DNA of 64,000 nucleotides, taken from contig NC_087074.1 of assembly GCF_026151205.1 (NCBI RefSeq), forward strand, positions 17,768,712-17,832,711, given 5' to 3'. The position numbers were made by a program, and so were the translations under genes. Source of the DNA: Bolinopsis microptera (Eukaryota > Ctenophora > Tentaculata > Lobata > Bolinopsidae). Positions 19,801 to 32,186 of the stretch are shown here, piece after piece; the first letter of the stretch is position 1; the number at the start of each line of letters is the position of its first letter. The notes beneath the pieces are model-generated. The model saw only the letters and a program-made list of their open reading frames with translations. It was not told the DNA's origin and made no database searches.

Positions 19801-19983
19801 CACCTTTAAAAAGCCGTCGCACTCTATAACACTCCCAGTATATGACCGTATAGTGACTATACTCCCAAACAGGACGGTCATGATGAACATGAAGCTCCTG
19901 TTCCACTGGTCCCACACATCGTCAAGGGTGATGACTTTGAAGGGGGCGAGCCGGGGAAAGAGAGCTAGAACTTCTAATACCAT
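16881..19983 (-). CDS. Innexin (gap-junction channel subunit), complete, 8 exons
   Basis: Exons, in transcription order: 19983-19804, 19123-19027, 18837-18738, 18633-18542, 18315-18225, 18075-17868, 17614-17530, 17293-16881. All introns are GT-AG and phases close exactly, giving 421 residues. The N-terminus has the DDVWDQWNRSF segment, then TM1 (FIMTVLFGSIVTIRSY), the E1 loop with VIECD and the family signature DYCWTQG, TM2 with the conserved FFLPY proline (~131-152), an intracellular loop, TM3 (~205-228), E2 with CEIKRWG and the second Cys in GMCVLAAN, and TM4 (YLFLIYWGGMVITVIVNVLS). The cytoplasmic tail ends acidic (EEEDEF, NEMEFEDTL). Six such subunits form an intercellular channel or hemichannel. 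E1 holds an unusual extra Cys pair (PGCLDK, RIVCPL) encoded mainly by the 100-nt third exon. Confidence 0.95.
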
Positions 19984-21869
19984 TTCTGATTAGCGAGTGA
20001 GATGGAAGAAGGCTGGTAGTGGCGGGATTCTGTTACAACTTGTAATGCTACCTTCTCTTTTGGCAGAATGAACACAAGGACAGATTCTTATCGGATCAGT
20101 AAGAGTAGTACTAGTCTTTAGCTGGAGATACTTCTTTGTAGTAGGTAACAAATAAACGACGTCTGATGGTTAGTGGTGACACACTCCGTTGGACATGAAA
20201 TTATCTGCAATTGCTAAACTGTTAAAGTTACTCGGTATAGAACCATCAAACTTAAAGCAAATGTTGAGAACGGGACAGCTGCGGAGTAAAGACTGGAAAG
20301 TACGAGGTCTTCTTTGAGATAAATTACAGGCATACACTATCTCTATCACACAACAAAAACACTATCTCTATCACACAACAAAACACTCGTTAATGAAAGA
20401 AATACATCTGCAGAGTGATTAATGCATGTTGAGACTTGCTTGTCCAATTGTATTTACTCAAACAACAGTTGATTTTCTCATAAGTTTTAAAAGATCGGAT
20501 AAATGTTTGATAGAATTTTGGTCATGGTCACGTGAGTTTTGCTAAACAATAACAACGCATAGAGTTATATCAAAGAACTAAAAAGCTATAACAAAGCAGC
20601 AACAACGTACAAATTGGATATTTTACAATCCGAATCATAAGAGATCGTTCACATGTTAAAGGAAATGTTTATGTAAATTGAATTGTAGTGTAACTTTTAC
20701 TCAAGGGCTATTTGTAAGATTACTATCGGAGGGTGTACAAAATATCTAGTTTGTGAACGATCTCTAGGTTACCATAAATGAAAAAGCGAACAATTGTTTT
20801 TTAAGTATAGCTACCATGGGCTTTATAAGATGTGAATATCAACTATCTATATAATCTGACTATAGAATATTGCAAAATCGACTAGAAAAAATCCAAAACC
20901 TCGCTGTTCATAAATCTATAAGTTAATATTAATAGAAACAACATAATATCTGTCTATAACCAATATTGTATAGTAAAACGACGATTTTAATTATTTTCTA
21001 TTCTTACTTCTTAGACAATTTTAAGAATAATAAATGTAATCTTAATTTCTAGCTAGAAAGATTTATTTACAGAAGGAAAATCAACACATATAACAAATTA
21101 AACATTTAACTTTGGGTGACTTTGATCACAAATTTGGAACTGAATCCAGTTCTTCATTAATCATTTCGGAAATTTCTCTTGGGTATAAATTCCATAAAAA
21201 ATGTAAAAGCAAAGATTATGAATTTTTTGAAGTGTAGCTAGGTTTTTTTTCAGGAAATCTGGTGTCAGAGAACTGATTATAGTTAAGGGCACTGTGTAGT
21301 AGAACGTTTGATAATCAGGGCACAATCCAGATATCTACCATCCAAATCCCAACCATCAATTCATATCCATCAATTCTCATATTTTATATAACTTACCAGA
21401 ACTACTATATAATTAAGTTTTGGGAGTTCTTTAATGACACCGTTCAACTTGAAACGATTAGATAGCCTCTAATATTGCTGCAGCTCAAAAGATAAGATAC
21501 TGCAGTTGAGTTGTGACATTAACGACTGCACTGAATCGATTAAAGTTCGCCAGAATAAGAGGGTAAAACAAATAATGACACAAATAATTCAGCAGCAGTC
21601 CAGGAGAAATCGTTTCAGATCTGGGCTCCCGTCTCTAGAATGATAAGCAGTACAGAAATATTATGCAAACATATCTCCGACTGTTAAATTGTTCCAATCA
21701 TCACGCACAGCTCGTATTAGGTTATGAATCATTTCTTTCCATCCACTGATCAATCATCTTTTCAAAACTACCATTTCATCTCAGCAACCAACTTCGGCCT
21801 CACATTTTGACAGAACACAGCAAGTCAGCAACGTATTACCTAGTATTATCCTAATTAAAAATATTTTGT
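19984..21869. other. Intergenic between innexin and SLC25 genes, no gene seen
   Basis: AT-rich. A short direct repeat of 'actatctctatcacacaaca' occurs near 20336-20388. Upstream regulatory sequence of the innexin presumably lies next to 19983, but I recognise no specific site. Confidence 0.5.
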
Positions 21870-24673
21870 TCAGTAGTTCTGAAAGTAAGAGGATTTCTGA
21901 AACTTATCCAGTAACCCCTCGTACACGAGGAATGTGATGATAGTAAAGGGAATGGTTTTGTAAAGGTGCAGAACCCAGCCCCCGTACATTCCGACTAGAC
22001 CTTCTTCTTTGTAGATTAGCTCACATGTCCGCCAGAACTTCCTGTACCTGTACAGAGAAAAGTTATCAGTTCAGATGAGCCGGGTCTAGCAAGATACAAC
22101 ATTTTTATAAAAACGTTCCTCAATCGCTAGATTAATTTGATTGGAAGAACAGCTGATAAAATGTGAGCTAACAACTTAATAATAATGTATTTAATTGATT
22201 AACTTACTTTCTTTTGCGTTCAGAGGTCTCCAGATCTTCTCGGAGTCGCGTCCTGACAACCTCTGAAAATTTAGTTTGAGTCTCACTAAATTTTTAACAA
22301 ATTCTTCAAACTACGACAATAGCTTTATAGTTTTATACGAAGCAATTTTTAACCAGATACTACTCAAAAGCAGTAAAAGAATCATGATTAGTATAAAACT
22401 TACCGGTGGGGTACATAATCGTGCTGGATATTATCTTTGAGACACTAGCTGACAGTGAGAGATGCAGCATAGCTGAAAAGTTTAGATTTAGTTAACTGTC
22501 AAACCTGGTAAAACTCCAGAGACACATTCTGAGTCACATTTAGGCTGATAATTAGGTTAAAATATATTCCGTTAAGTCCGTTCGTCGCTAGTGAATCTGC
22601 GGAAACTCCCAGGCAAGTTATTTACCAGTTACTGTTCGGTATGAACGGTGTGAAATTCCTTTTACAAACTACAAGCTCACGTGACCAAACACATTATTCT
22701 ACTTTATCACGCGGTCAGTAGTCAGTATGTGACTTGTGTCTGGACAAAAGAGAAAGACATGAGCGGTATTGCAGACCATTTGTTCTAGAACTTGCTGGAT
22801 GCTCAATTATGCCGTATGTGGTCTAGTCACGTGACAGATAATATAATGACGTAGCTGGACTGAGCCGCGCGCCAAAAATAGAAAATTACTGAACTTGCCA
22901 TAGAGAATTACCAGATGAGAAGCGTTCAGCGGCCGCGCGTTCGGCGGCCGCGCGTTACATGTAAGAAAGCCCGTTTGCAAATTAACTTCGATAAAGGGGG
23001 CAATTATGTCGTTAGTCAAGTAGATGTCTAAACTCCCAATGTATAGAAAAATACGTTCTCATTTCGTACACCTATACGATTCCTGAATACAAGATTATAA
23101 CCTTATCTAGATTGTATTACAGCGCGTAAGTCATATCACTACACTTCAAATAAACATCTATATATATACTATATTTGCCACTAATTGACCAACACTATTG
23201 CTTTAATTAGACAGTAGAGTATTTCCAGTATTAGAGAAACGTGGATTACACATGGCTGAGTGTATAAATAGCTCATGTGCGACGTGCGTGAGGAAATGAA
23301 TATATTCAATATTCACATAATATGTAATCACATGAAATTATTGGAACACATCACAAATTGTAGCACCCCTTTGGAGGAGTTACCAATCTATTTGAAGTAA
23401 CCAGATCTTGTGAATGAGAATGATGTAAAGTAAATAAAAAGATAAGGGACGGTTCACATGTTACGTCAGCAATATTACACCATGTTCACACTTCTTCCAC
23501 CTACGTCAGCAAGATTACACATAACTGTTGTGTGGAAATTACATAAGCGTCATCATTGGGGCTTACCTCGCCCCTAGTAATGCTGACGTAACATCTGAAC
23601 TCTTCTGATTGTAACACCTGTTGCAAGGGCTACAAATCTGGATGACATAAAGTAAGCGGATTTCCTGAATGAGAGGGACCTTGGATAAAGTATATTTAAA
23701 GTATGGTCTGGATTTTTTGTTTTTGAGAAAAAAAGCAGCGATACAGTTTGTAATTTGTAGGGTGTTCATCCCGCTAAAATTAATATCAAGGTACGATCTT
23801 AAGGTTCATTAGTTCATTTTAGTATAAAAGTGAAGAGTAAACACTCTCACATTCCATCTTATCTAATAAAATGCAATATCAATCAGGGAGGTATGTGTAC
23901 GGATATGTAGTGAAATTCTTGTACGTGTTTCGGTAAGTTGGGATGTAAGCTGCCTGATAATGGATCTCCCTGTGAACACTCTGACGTTTTACAACTGATA
24001 CCATCTTGTAATCTGATCGCTGGATTCAAAGAATTCGATTATAGTAGAAATTGGTGCCATTCATTATACAGTTAAACTGTTCACTGCATTGTCGTCTGTG
24101 CACAAAGCACAAGAAAAACACATACAATATTTCTAGAAACTTCTGATCAAAGACCATTTCCTTATTTATATTGTAGGATTTTTTAACATTTTAAGCAAAT
24201 TTTATTGAAAATTCAACAGCAGAGCTATTATTCAAAATAACTTTTCAGTTATTTTCTTCGTTATATATCGATTATCGCCCACATATTATAAATTAACTTA
24301 CAGTAACATATTATGTAATTTTATTTATTCCAAGTCACAATAACACGTACGCAGGACATTGCTCATGACAAAGTAAAGCTATATATAGAATTGCCAGTAG
24401 TAATATATATATTACTACTGGCAATTCTCCCAACATTATAAGAGTTCTAGAACCTTCTAACGTTATTTACCGTACTATACGTGAATATTAGAAATCTAGA
24501 CCACAAGAACTATCAAATAAGCCTTAACAACAGGAAATATTTGGAACAGTGAGCCTTGTCAACATGTAATTTAGATTATATCCAACATACTGACATAGTA
24601 CATACTGACATGCTGAATGGCTGGTATGTAACCCTGCCAACAGCAGTGTGCTATGATACTACTACTGTGTAGG

Positions 24674-24711
<38 letters not shown>

Positions 24712-27700
24712 GACTCATATAATACACAGTACCAAACATTACAGCTCAGACATGTTAAGTGAAATTGTTCATTTGTTCATTCAGCTGACAGCTAATTTCA
24801 CTACTTAGGTATTTTCCGTAAGAGGTATGCTACGAGGAGTAGCTGCTGAGATAGGACATAGCTTTCCGTAAATTGGCGGGCTGAGGCGCAAACATTTTCA
24901 CGAGGCGGCCTAATCAGTAATCCTATACCTACAAAGTAGTTAACTAACTCACCCTGCCAACAGCAATTGCTCGGTATATAAGAGTTACTTACTAGGTATA
25001 TAAGAGTTACTTACTAGGTATATAAGAGTTACTTACTAGGTATATAAGAGTTACTTACTAGGTATATAAGAGTTACTTACTAGGTATATAAGAGTTACTT
25101 ACTAAGCTAGGTATATAAGAGTTACTTACTAGGTATATAAGAGTTACTTACTAGGTATATAAGAGTTACTTACTAAGCTAGGTATATAAGAGTTACTTAC
25201 TAGGTATATAAGAGTTACTTACTAAGCTAGGTATATAAGAGTTACTTACTAGGTATATAAGAGTTACTTACTTAGCTAGGTATGTAAGAGTTACTTACTA
25301 GGTATATAAGAGTTACTTACTAGGTATATAAGAGTTACTTACTAGGTATATAAGAGTTACTTACTAGGTATATAAGAGTTACTTACTAGGTATATAAGAG
25401 TTACTTACTAGGTATATAAGAGTTACTTACTAGGTATGTAAGAGTTACTTACTAGGTATATAAGAGTTACTTACTAGGTATATAAGAGTTTTCTCTGTAG
25501 GAGGGCGAGAAGTAGGAATATCCCAACTTAGCCAGTTTTAATTCCTCGTATATCAGGAAGTACAATCCAAATTCGAAGGAGCCTGCAAGAATTCTTAGAA
25601 TTCATGGGTTAATAATGATACAGGAACTACTGCAACTGGCAAATACCCAAATACAAGATTCTAGAAAAATCTAGAAGAATCTATCTATCGGCAATGGGCA
25701 TCAGGTGATAAAATGAATCCAACGCTAACTATATAAACTGATTCACATTGGTTAAAGTGTAAACAAAATTAATTTCATAAATTGTTATGAAGTAAATTAG
25801 TAGAGCTTCTTTTGCAGTTAAAAATCTACCCAAGTTTTAAATTCCGCACTAATTTGGGAATGTTGGAATGAATTCAAGTTACTTCCTGTGTTTCCTGGTT
25901 AAAACGGTCACCAGGAAATGTAACAAACTCGCATAAAATAATCATGACGACCTTATAGCCCCAACCACAGCCCGACTTGATATGAAAACGTTGATCATGT
26001 TTAATTAAACTGACTAAACTAGCACTTACCCACAAAACTAGCACTTACCCACTAAACTAGCACTTACCCACCAAACTAGCACTCACCCACCAAACTAGCA
26101 CTTACTCACCAAACTAGCACTTACCCACTAAACTAGCACATACCCACTAAACTAGCACTTACCCACTAAACTAGCACTTACCCACCAAACTAGCACTTAC
26201 CCACTAAACTAGCACTAACCCACCAAACTAGCACTTACCCACTAAACTAGCACATACCCACTAAACTAGCACTTACCCACTAAACTAGCACTTACCCACT
26301 AAACTAGCACTTACCCACTAAACTAGCACTTACCCACTAAACTAGCACTTACCCACTAAACTAGCACTTACCCACTAAACTAGCACTGACCCACTAAACT
26401 GGCACTTACCCACTAAACTAGCACTAGCACCTCTGAAGAAAGCCTTGTGTCTCTCAGCTTTCCACAGATTCCGGGTTGTGTTCCATACAGCACTTCTGGA
26501 GCACCTGAGACAAATTCAGTCTTAGAAATTAGAATGTAGTACTGTAGTAGTCACGTAGTCACGTAGTCGCGTAGTCACGTAGTCGCGTACAGGGACATAA
26601 TATTCAGTGTTAGAGTTGGAGTAGCTTTTTCACGCCCTCTAATGGTAGTGTGTGTAAAAGTTTGAACGAAACGCAGCATTGGACTTGTTAACGGGAGGTC
26701 TGCATATTATCACAAGTGCATAGTACTCAAGCTTGTTGGTACTGTTACAGTTAGCTTGTTGGTAATGTAACAGTTGGATCCAGTTTAAACTGGTCACATA
26801 CTGGCGGGAATCTCATGTCGACTACCATATTAAGCAGATGTTTCCTTTGACTGACCGCCTTCCGGAGAATTGGAAAATTACAAACAGTTAACATTAAAAT
26901 TAAGCTGTCGTCAATTTATTCACATTGACCGATTTCCATTTTCCACGTCGCCTGATACGCATCAGTAAAATGATGTGTATATAACTGTTGTTGTATCACA
27001 TAAAAAGGTTTTATTATCACGTACTAACTGTTTCATCGGCATGTAGGAAACTACGAAACCTCGTACACTAGCATATCAAGATAACGTGCATACTTTAAAC
27101 CGATCGGCTGATATGTGAATATTTAGAGAGAATATTCTAGAGATAATTCTATAGAACACATTGACATGGTAGGTAAAGTTGCTTGACCACTTGGCACTTT
27201 ATAACTTAGATATTATATCATGAAATTAGATTATTCCAACAGTGAGTGACGTTAATCAGAGACGTTTCAGGCCACTGAACAGTGGAGGAAAATTGGTGAA
27301 ATCAGGTACTAAGTTTTGCACGTCGACTAAGTGTAATTTTGGAATTTTTCAAAAGACCCACCCACCCCCTTCGCGGTACTAACTGTTTTCTCGGATAATT
27401 CATAATAATTAAGACACCCACCCCTTTTGCTGGCTTTTGCGGTAGTAACTGTTGAGAAATCATGGTACTAACAGTGTTTTGTTATATAAAATAAGATACC
27501 CACCCATAAATTGCTTTAAACAGCTCATTAAACATTGGGAAATGGGCAAATTATACCCACTATTTAGTAGGTGCTTCGTTTTCAATTTAGTCGAATTAGA
27601 TAAAAAGTTACACAAAAAGGAAAAAACTCAAAAAAAACCCCAAAAAAAACTTTTAAAAAACCTAAAACCCAAAAAACCCATTCCCAAAATTGAAATTAGA

Positions 27701-30100
27701 GTTGAATTATGGGGTTTTTTTTGGTTTGACACCCCCCTTAGTACCATGTACTAACTGTTTTTCTGGGAAATGAGCAGCAGACCCACCTCTGCACTTAGTA
27801 CAAAAGTACTAACTATGTTTTAGAAGAAAACGTCTCGTCCATGACAAAGGCGTGGGCCGAAACTTCGACAACTATTTGTTTAAGGTTATTACAAGTTTTT
27901 CATGTAAATTTATTCACTAAACTTGGTACATACTTTCGTTCGTCGAGCTGCAGTTTGGTCTTGACAACCCAAAAGGGGTTCATTGCTAGAGCGTTGATAA
28001 TCCCAGCTAAAGTCCCTGAGAAGAAAACTTGTTACCGAAATGTGCAAAAGTTTATACAATATATTGTACTCTGTGTAAAATTATCTTTATCCCGGTTGTT
28101 GCGACAAGTAAAAAATGCTCTTACTTGTCGCAACAACCGGGATAAAGATAATTTTACACAGAATACATTACAACAATGCGACTCATAAATAATACTCCAA
28201 TCCGGATTTTACAATATATTGTACAATATAAAAGTTTATACAATATATTGCAAACTCATTGAGTGGGCAAATTGCTTGAAAAAATTAATAAAAAAGCTTA
28301 ACCGATCCTCTATAACGCATTTTATTATTTTGTTCAACGTGAAAACAAGATTATCAAATGGGCTTGGACTACCCGATGCTTTAGGCTACTTTACCTGATG
28401 TTAGATGAACTATATGTCCCTGACTGCAAACATTCCGGACGAGTTTCCTGCATTCCGAATTAGCAAGGAAGAAGAGACCTTTACTGGAAACCACTGCCGC
28501 TACGGAGGGGGTCAGTCCTTTAAACAGGGACCTGAGGTAGGGTTTATCAGAAAAGGGCCTTTAACGTCATTAAAAACGTTCACTAATTTCAGAAGAAGTT
28601 AAGGCAGGTTTTTCCTTCGTCAACACGGTCAGCCAAAACACTGTTGTGATTCAATCATTTGACAATATAATTGAATGTGAGTTCGAAGTTTTTAAATTCC
28701 AATGGAGTAATTAGATAATCACGAAGATCAGACGGGTTACAAGCTCTTTGCTCCTCTAATTATCAATGCATATATAATTTAATAAAGTAATTATCTAACT
28801 AATAATAATAAGACAAACCAGGATATTATCAATCCTGGCAGTTTGACAAGTTACCAGAGCAACCTATTACAGGGTACCAAGTAAACAAGCTGGATACATC
28901 AACATGGCAGGATTTACACAAAATCCTTGGGATAAAATCTGAACGGATGAACCGTCAGTTACTGACGGCGTCAGTAAACCGTCAGTTACTGACGGCGTCA
29001 GTATTCACTCTTTGAGAAACAGAAACTAACCTGAATCCCTCCTGCCCGACTATAGTTCTGTATTGTTTCCATATTGAGGTAACACTGGTACTGTTCCTGG
29101 GTGCCACGAGATGTCGTGGTCCTGGTCCACCTGTTATACAGCTGGCCGAGTAGGCGGATACTGTCGACTGAAACACAGGCACAGTTATTAAATGTCTTGT
29201 TAATTATTCGTCTGTAATTCATCAATCTGCACATTGTGCAGTGTGCATAAATGCACACATAATCACATTTCAATATTCTGACTCAGTTCAATATTTAAAA
29301 AGATGGCTAGGTTTTCTACTCATATATTTAGAGCGTACCATGTTGGTAATTATATTACCAACATTCAGTAAATTATCTAATTCAATTAAATTGACGATAT
29401 TCTCAAATAACCACATACATGGAGTATTTTAGACCCTTTAAAGAGGAAACTTATTTTATGGGCACTTTATCACAATTGCCAAGAAGACACCAATTTATTA
29501 TTTAGTAACTTTAAGAATCTGCAGATTAGTTATGATGACATTAATTGGGTGTCATGTATCAACTGTGTGCAAGCAATAACACACTACAACTCTGTCGTAT
29601 CTTGTCTAGCCTGCAAACAATACCTTGTAATTAATACACAGCACACACATCAATATACACATAATTAACACAAGGTGTGGTCAAGCACAAAGAGCTGAAA
29701 TTACCTGCTGTCTTGTTTTCAGTAGCTCTATGGGCGATGTGACAATTACTCCGATAAACCCCCCAGCCCTGCATTTTGGTGTGGATTAGAATTAAATAAA
29801 GAGAAATCAAAGCTGCTGGTGAATTAAAATTCATGATATATTTGGGAATGGATAATCATAATAAAATTGTGCTAAGATAATTTGTGTGTGTATATCGGTT
29901 GCAGTATCACATTTCTGTTCTGATTAGAAGAGTAAGCCTTTCAGTGGCTGAACTGCTTGAAAAACTTAGAAGTCAATGAACAGGTGAAAACAGTCTATCT
30001 TGATTGATTGAAAAAGTTTTTTCTAAATATTGCCCTACACAAAGGTTACTTACGCTCCAGCTGTTAGATGTACCAGAGAATTGACCTCCTTGGTGCTCAT
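21870..30100 (-). CDS. Mitochondrial carrier of the SLC25A33/SLC25A36 (pyrimidine nucleotide) type, complete, 10 exons
   Basis: Exons: 30100-30054, 29768-29705, 29167-29031, 28531-28425, 28015-27934, 26504-26410, 25582-25475, 22472-22404, 22262-22208, 22047-21870. Phases close to 313 residues, the usual carrier length. An in-frame TGA two codons before ATG fixes the start. The three carrier repeats show their signatures: SPIELLKTRQQ, NPFWVVKTKLQ and YPTEVVRTRLRE. The Trp in the second (NP-x-W-x-VKT) and the VVRTRLRE in the third are typical of SLC25A33/36, inner-membrane transporters of pyrimidine nucleotides. The human-like segment RG-x-SAS is matched only if exon 6 ends at 26410 (RGASASLVG then SFEFGLYFLIYE). 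Substrate is inferred from the family. Exons 6 and 7 both end inside the first unit of a minisatellite. Introns carry two perfect palindromes. Confidence 0.93.
22920..22960. repeat. Duplicated GC-rich motif in carrier intron 7
   Basis: 'cggcggccgcgcgtt' occurs twice in tandem (gcgttcagcggccgcgcgtt, then cggcggccgcgcgtta), a GC island in very AT-rich intron sequence. No function is apparent. Confidence 0.5.
23881..24006 (-). other. Small tyrosine-rich ORF in carrier intron 7
   Basis: A 41-codon frame from ATG (24004-24006 region) to TGA, Y/T-rich (YIPTYRNTY, YPYTYLPD), lies in the large intron between exons 7 and 8 on the same strand. It could be a small gene, a skipped alternative exon or chance. 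It has no signal peptide, and I recognise no family. Confidence 0.2.
24387..24428. repeat. Perfect 42-bp palindrome
   Basis: The 21-base half agaattgccagtagtaata plus ta is followed directly by its exact reverse complement with no spacer. It lies in carrier intron 7. Confidence 0.95.
24679..24709 (+). repeat. (GT)n microsatellite
   Basis: About fifteen GT dinucleotides in the carrier intron. Confidence 0.95.
24973..25490 (-). repeat. 22-bp minisatellite at the 5' splice site of carrier exon 7
   Basis: About 23 copies of a unit that in gene sense reads gtaagtaactcttatataccta; some copies carry a 4-base insert (agct). The first unit overlaps the end of exon 7: the exon's last 16 bases are the last 16 bases of the unit, and the splice donor GTAAGT at 25474 is the start of the next unit. 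Confidence 0.95.
26018..26430 (-). repeat. 19-bp minisatellite at the 5' splice site of carrier exon 6
   Basis: About 21 copies of agtgggtaagtgctagttt (gene sense). Each unit contains a consensus donor, GG-GTAAGTG. The first full unit is the real exon 6 junction at 26410/26409. Confidence 0.95.
28071..28162. repeat. Perfect inverted repeat, ~40-bp arms, ~11-base loop
   Basis: The arm ctgtgtaaaattatctttat continuing to gttgcgacaagta is followed after a short A-rich loop by its exact complement. It lies in carrier intron 4 and could be a minimal foldback element. Confidence 0.93.
28945..29003. repeat. Tandem palindromic motif beside carrier exon 3
   Basis: Two copies of 'aaccgtcagttactgacggc' plus 'gtcagt' in tandem; each copy is itself a palindrome (ccgtcagt/actgacgg). 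They begin about 28 bases inside intron 3. Confidence 0.85.
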
Positions 30101-30764
30101 GCAATGTCAGGTGTGGCTTCAGTTACTTCCCCTCCTATTCCAATGATTATTTATTAGAAAAAGTCTATGAATTTAAAGCTTAATTGTGAAGATTAAATCG
30201 ATTCTATTGACAAAAACCTGAACTGACTATTGATACAAAATGCTATAAAATAAAGATGATGCAGTCAAAATTAAGGGTAAAATCAGTTTGAGCTGCTCTG
30301 GACCCAGGCCATGTGAAAAGTGTTTCTTTGCTTAAGTGCCACATTACATAACATCTGTGATCCTGCCTATTTCTATGGTTTCCAGTGCCATCAGATTATT
30401 ACTTTCTGAATAAAAATGTGGGGGGTTGTTATCAATGCACGGTAAATTAATTAGAATGGCAAATATATTATATTTGTTAAATACAGTCAAATACAAACAC
30501 AACTCTTAATTATCGAAAGGTATGATGTGATGCCACAAATCAGAACGTTGCCCAACACTCACTTCAAACGAATATATTTAATGAATTATTTATATATAAT
30601 GTATTAGATTTTATTAATTAATAAAATTGAATTTGATAAATTATTAATGTTGATGGAAAAATATATTTATTTAAATTATTTTTCCATTTAGTGCAATGAT
30701 ATTTTGTAGACACTTGTGATGATGTTATGTCATAATATTTACTTACTTACTTACTTACTTACGA
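30101..30764. other. Upstream region of the carrier gene, no gene seen
   Basis: AT-rich. Includes an (acttacttactt) run near 30742-30762. A promoter is expected here but no motif is convincing. Confidence 0.4.
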
Positions 30765-31285
30765 GTATGGAGACATAAGTTCACCAGATCAATTCCGAAA
30801 CTTGGCAAAGAGAGTAAATGAACAGCTACACTACACAGCTCCTTACTGGACATTGTGAACTAAACTACCATATTAATAAGTTCAAGCCGACAACGCAACG
30901 GTCCCTAAAACTTGTTCGCATGGAAGAGGAGACAATGAACCACTTTATTGGTGGGTGCCCGAAATGGTCTTACCAACGATGAGGATACTTTGACTCCTTC
31001 TATCTTAGTGTGACAGACATAGTGGACAATTTCTCACTACCAAGGATCATCGGCTTCATACAAGCAACAAAACGATTCACTAAATGCGGAGAAAAACAAA
31101 GTCTAACTTTTTTCTCCACTAATATTTTGCCGGGTAAGCACAGGGCTCCAATGCTCTATCTTACAGTGGTCACGATCTATCCAATAGTGTTAATGACCAC
31201 AGCCCCCTTCGAAGAAGAACAACAGCCAACTAAATTCAGCTTTCCAACACCGATAAAATCGATACACCAAAAGACCAGTATCTAG
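30765..31285 (+). mobile_element. Degenerate LINE C-terminal remnant
   Basis: Plus-strand translation shows QLLTGHCELNYHINKF, then RMEEETMNHFIGGCPKWSYQR, then a stop and a continuing frame (GYFDSFYLSV). This is the 'LLTGH ... EET..HF...CP.....R' tail found after the RT/RNase H region of several LINE clades. The in-frame stop and loss of the usual Cys pair show an inactive copy. Confidence 0.6.
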
Positions 31286-32180
31286 TAATTCAAGACAAAT
31301 TGTAAACGTTCGCAATTCAAGGAAAAATACCAATTAAATGACCAATTGCACCTTGATCGACAGAATCAACATATTTAATAATACTAGCTAATTACAACGA
31401 TCAATGACGTATTTAATTGCAGGGAAAATAAGGCAGAAAGCTGGTAACTTCAAATAAAACAATGGCCGCAGAATCGATCGACAAGCACCAGTCTCAGAAT
31501 TAAATGGTGAAAAAAATAGTGGAGAAAAATTCATTCGAGAGACAGTAATACGGCTGCTAACTAAATTAAAGTATGACAAATGCATAATGTTCATAATAGA
31601 ACATGAAACTTAAGACAGTATTGATTGCAGCGAGAGGACACAGAGGACGGTATTATGAGAAAGCAATACCTGTTGACGAACTGGACCTAAATCTTGCACA
31701 CACCACCAACGATGAAGACAGGGGTGATGATGTTGATGATGAAGATGATGAAGTTGATAAGTAAGTAAAATACAATTTTACAACAATTTTTATTGATTAT
31801 TATATTTATTGCATAAACATATAATATCCATTACTCCAGGAGTGATGACAGGATATAATAGAACAAGAAAAACCATTAATAAATTTCGGTGGAAATATAA
31901 GTTACCTGTAGCGCTCGATTTTCGAGTTGTAGGTTTATAACCTACCAAAACGCGCGCGCATCTATTTAATTGCAAATCAAAATGTGAATGTTCATTTATA
32001 GATAATGACCGAATAGAATTACAACTGAGCTTAAACAATCATGTATCTTTTCAATTCCAAAATTTAAAATATCAAACTTAAAATAAATGTGTAATAATAA
32101 CAAACAAACAATATCTAATATTTAAAATTTTAATTTGTTGTAGCGTTAACGGGTGATACTCGTAAAATATTTGTTCCATA
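31286..32180. other. Intergenic, no gene seen
   Basis: AT-rich with a (gat)n-like stretch near 31725-31760. A palindromic 'gtaggtttataacctac' followed by a CG-rich run lies at 31928-31960. Confidence 0.4.
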
Positions 32181-32186
32181 TATTAG

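Noticed and set aside
24973-26430. CRISPR-like regular repeats
   Set aside because: Units are head-to-tail with no unique spacers, in a eukaryotic intron.
26431-26431. Exon 6 of the carrier ending at 26431 (AGAG|GTGCTAG)
   Set aside because: In phase but a poor donor, and it would delete seven residues of a conserved segment. The donor at 26410/26409 is a consensus site and keeps the family alignment ungapped.
27452-27754. 100-residue lysine-rich plus-strand frame
   Set aside because: Encoded by A-runs in the carrier intron; low complexity, no family features.
28405-28602. Plus-strand 65-residue frame
   Set aside because: Shadow of carrier exon 4 on the opposite strand.
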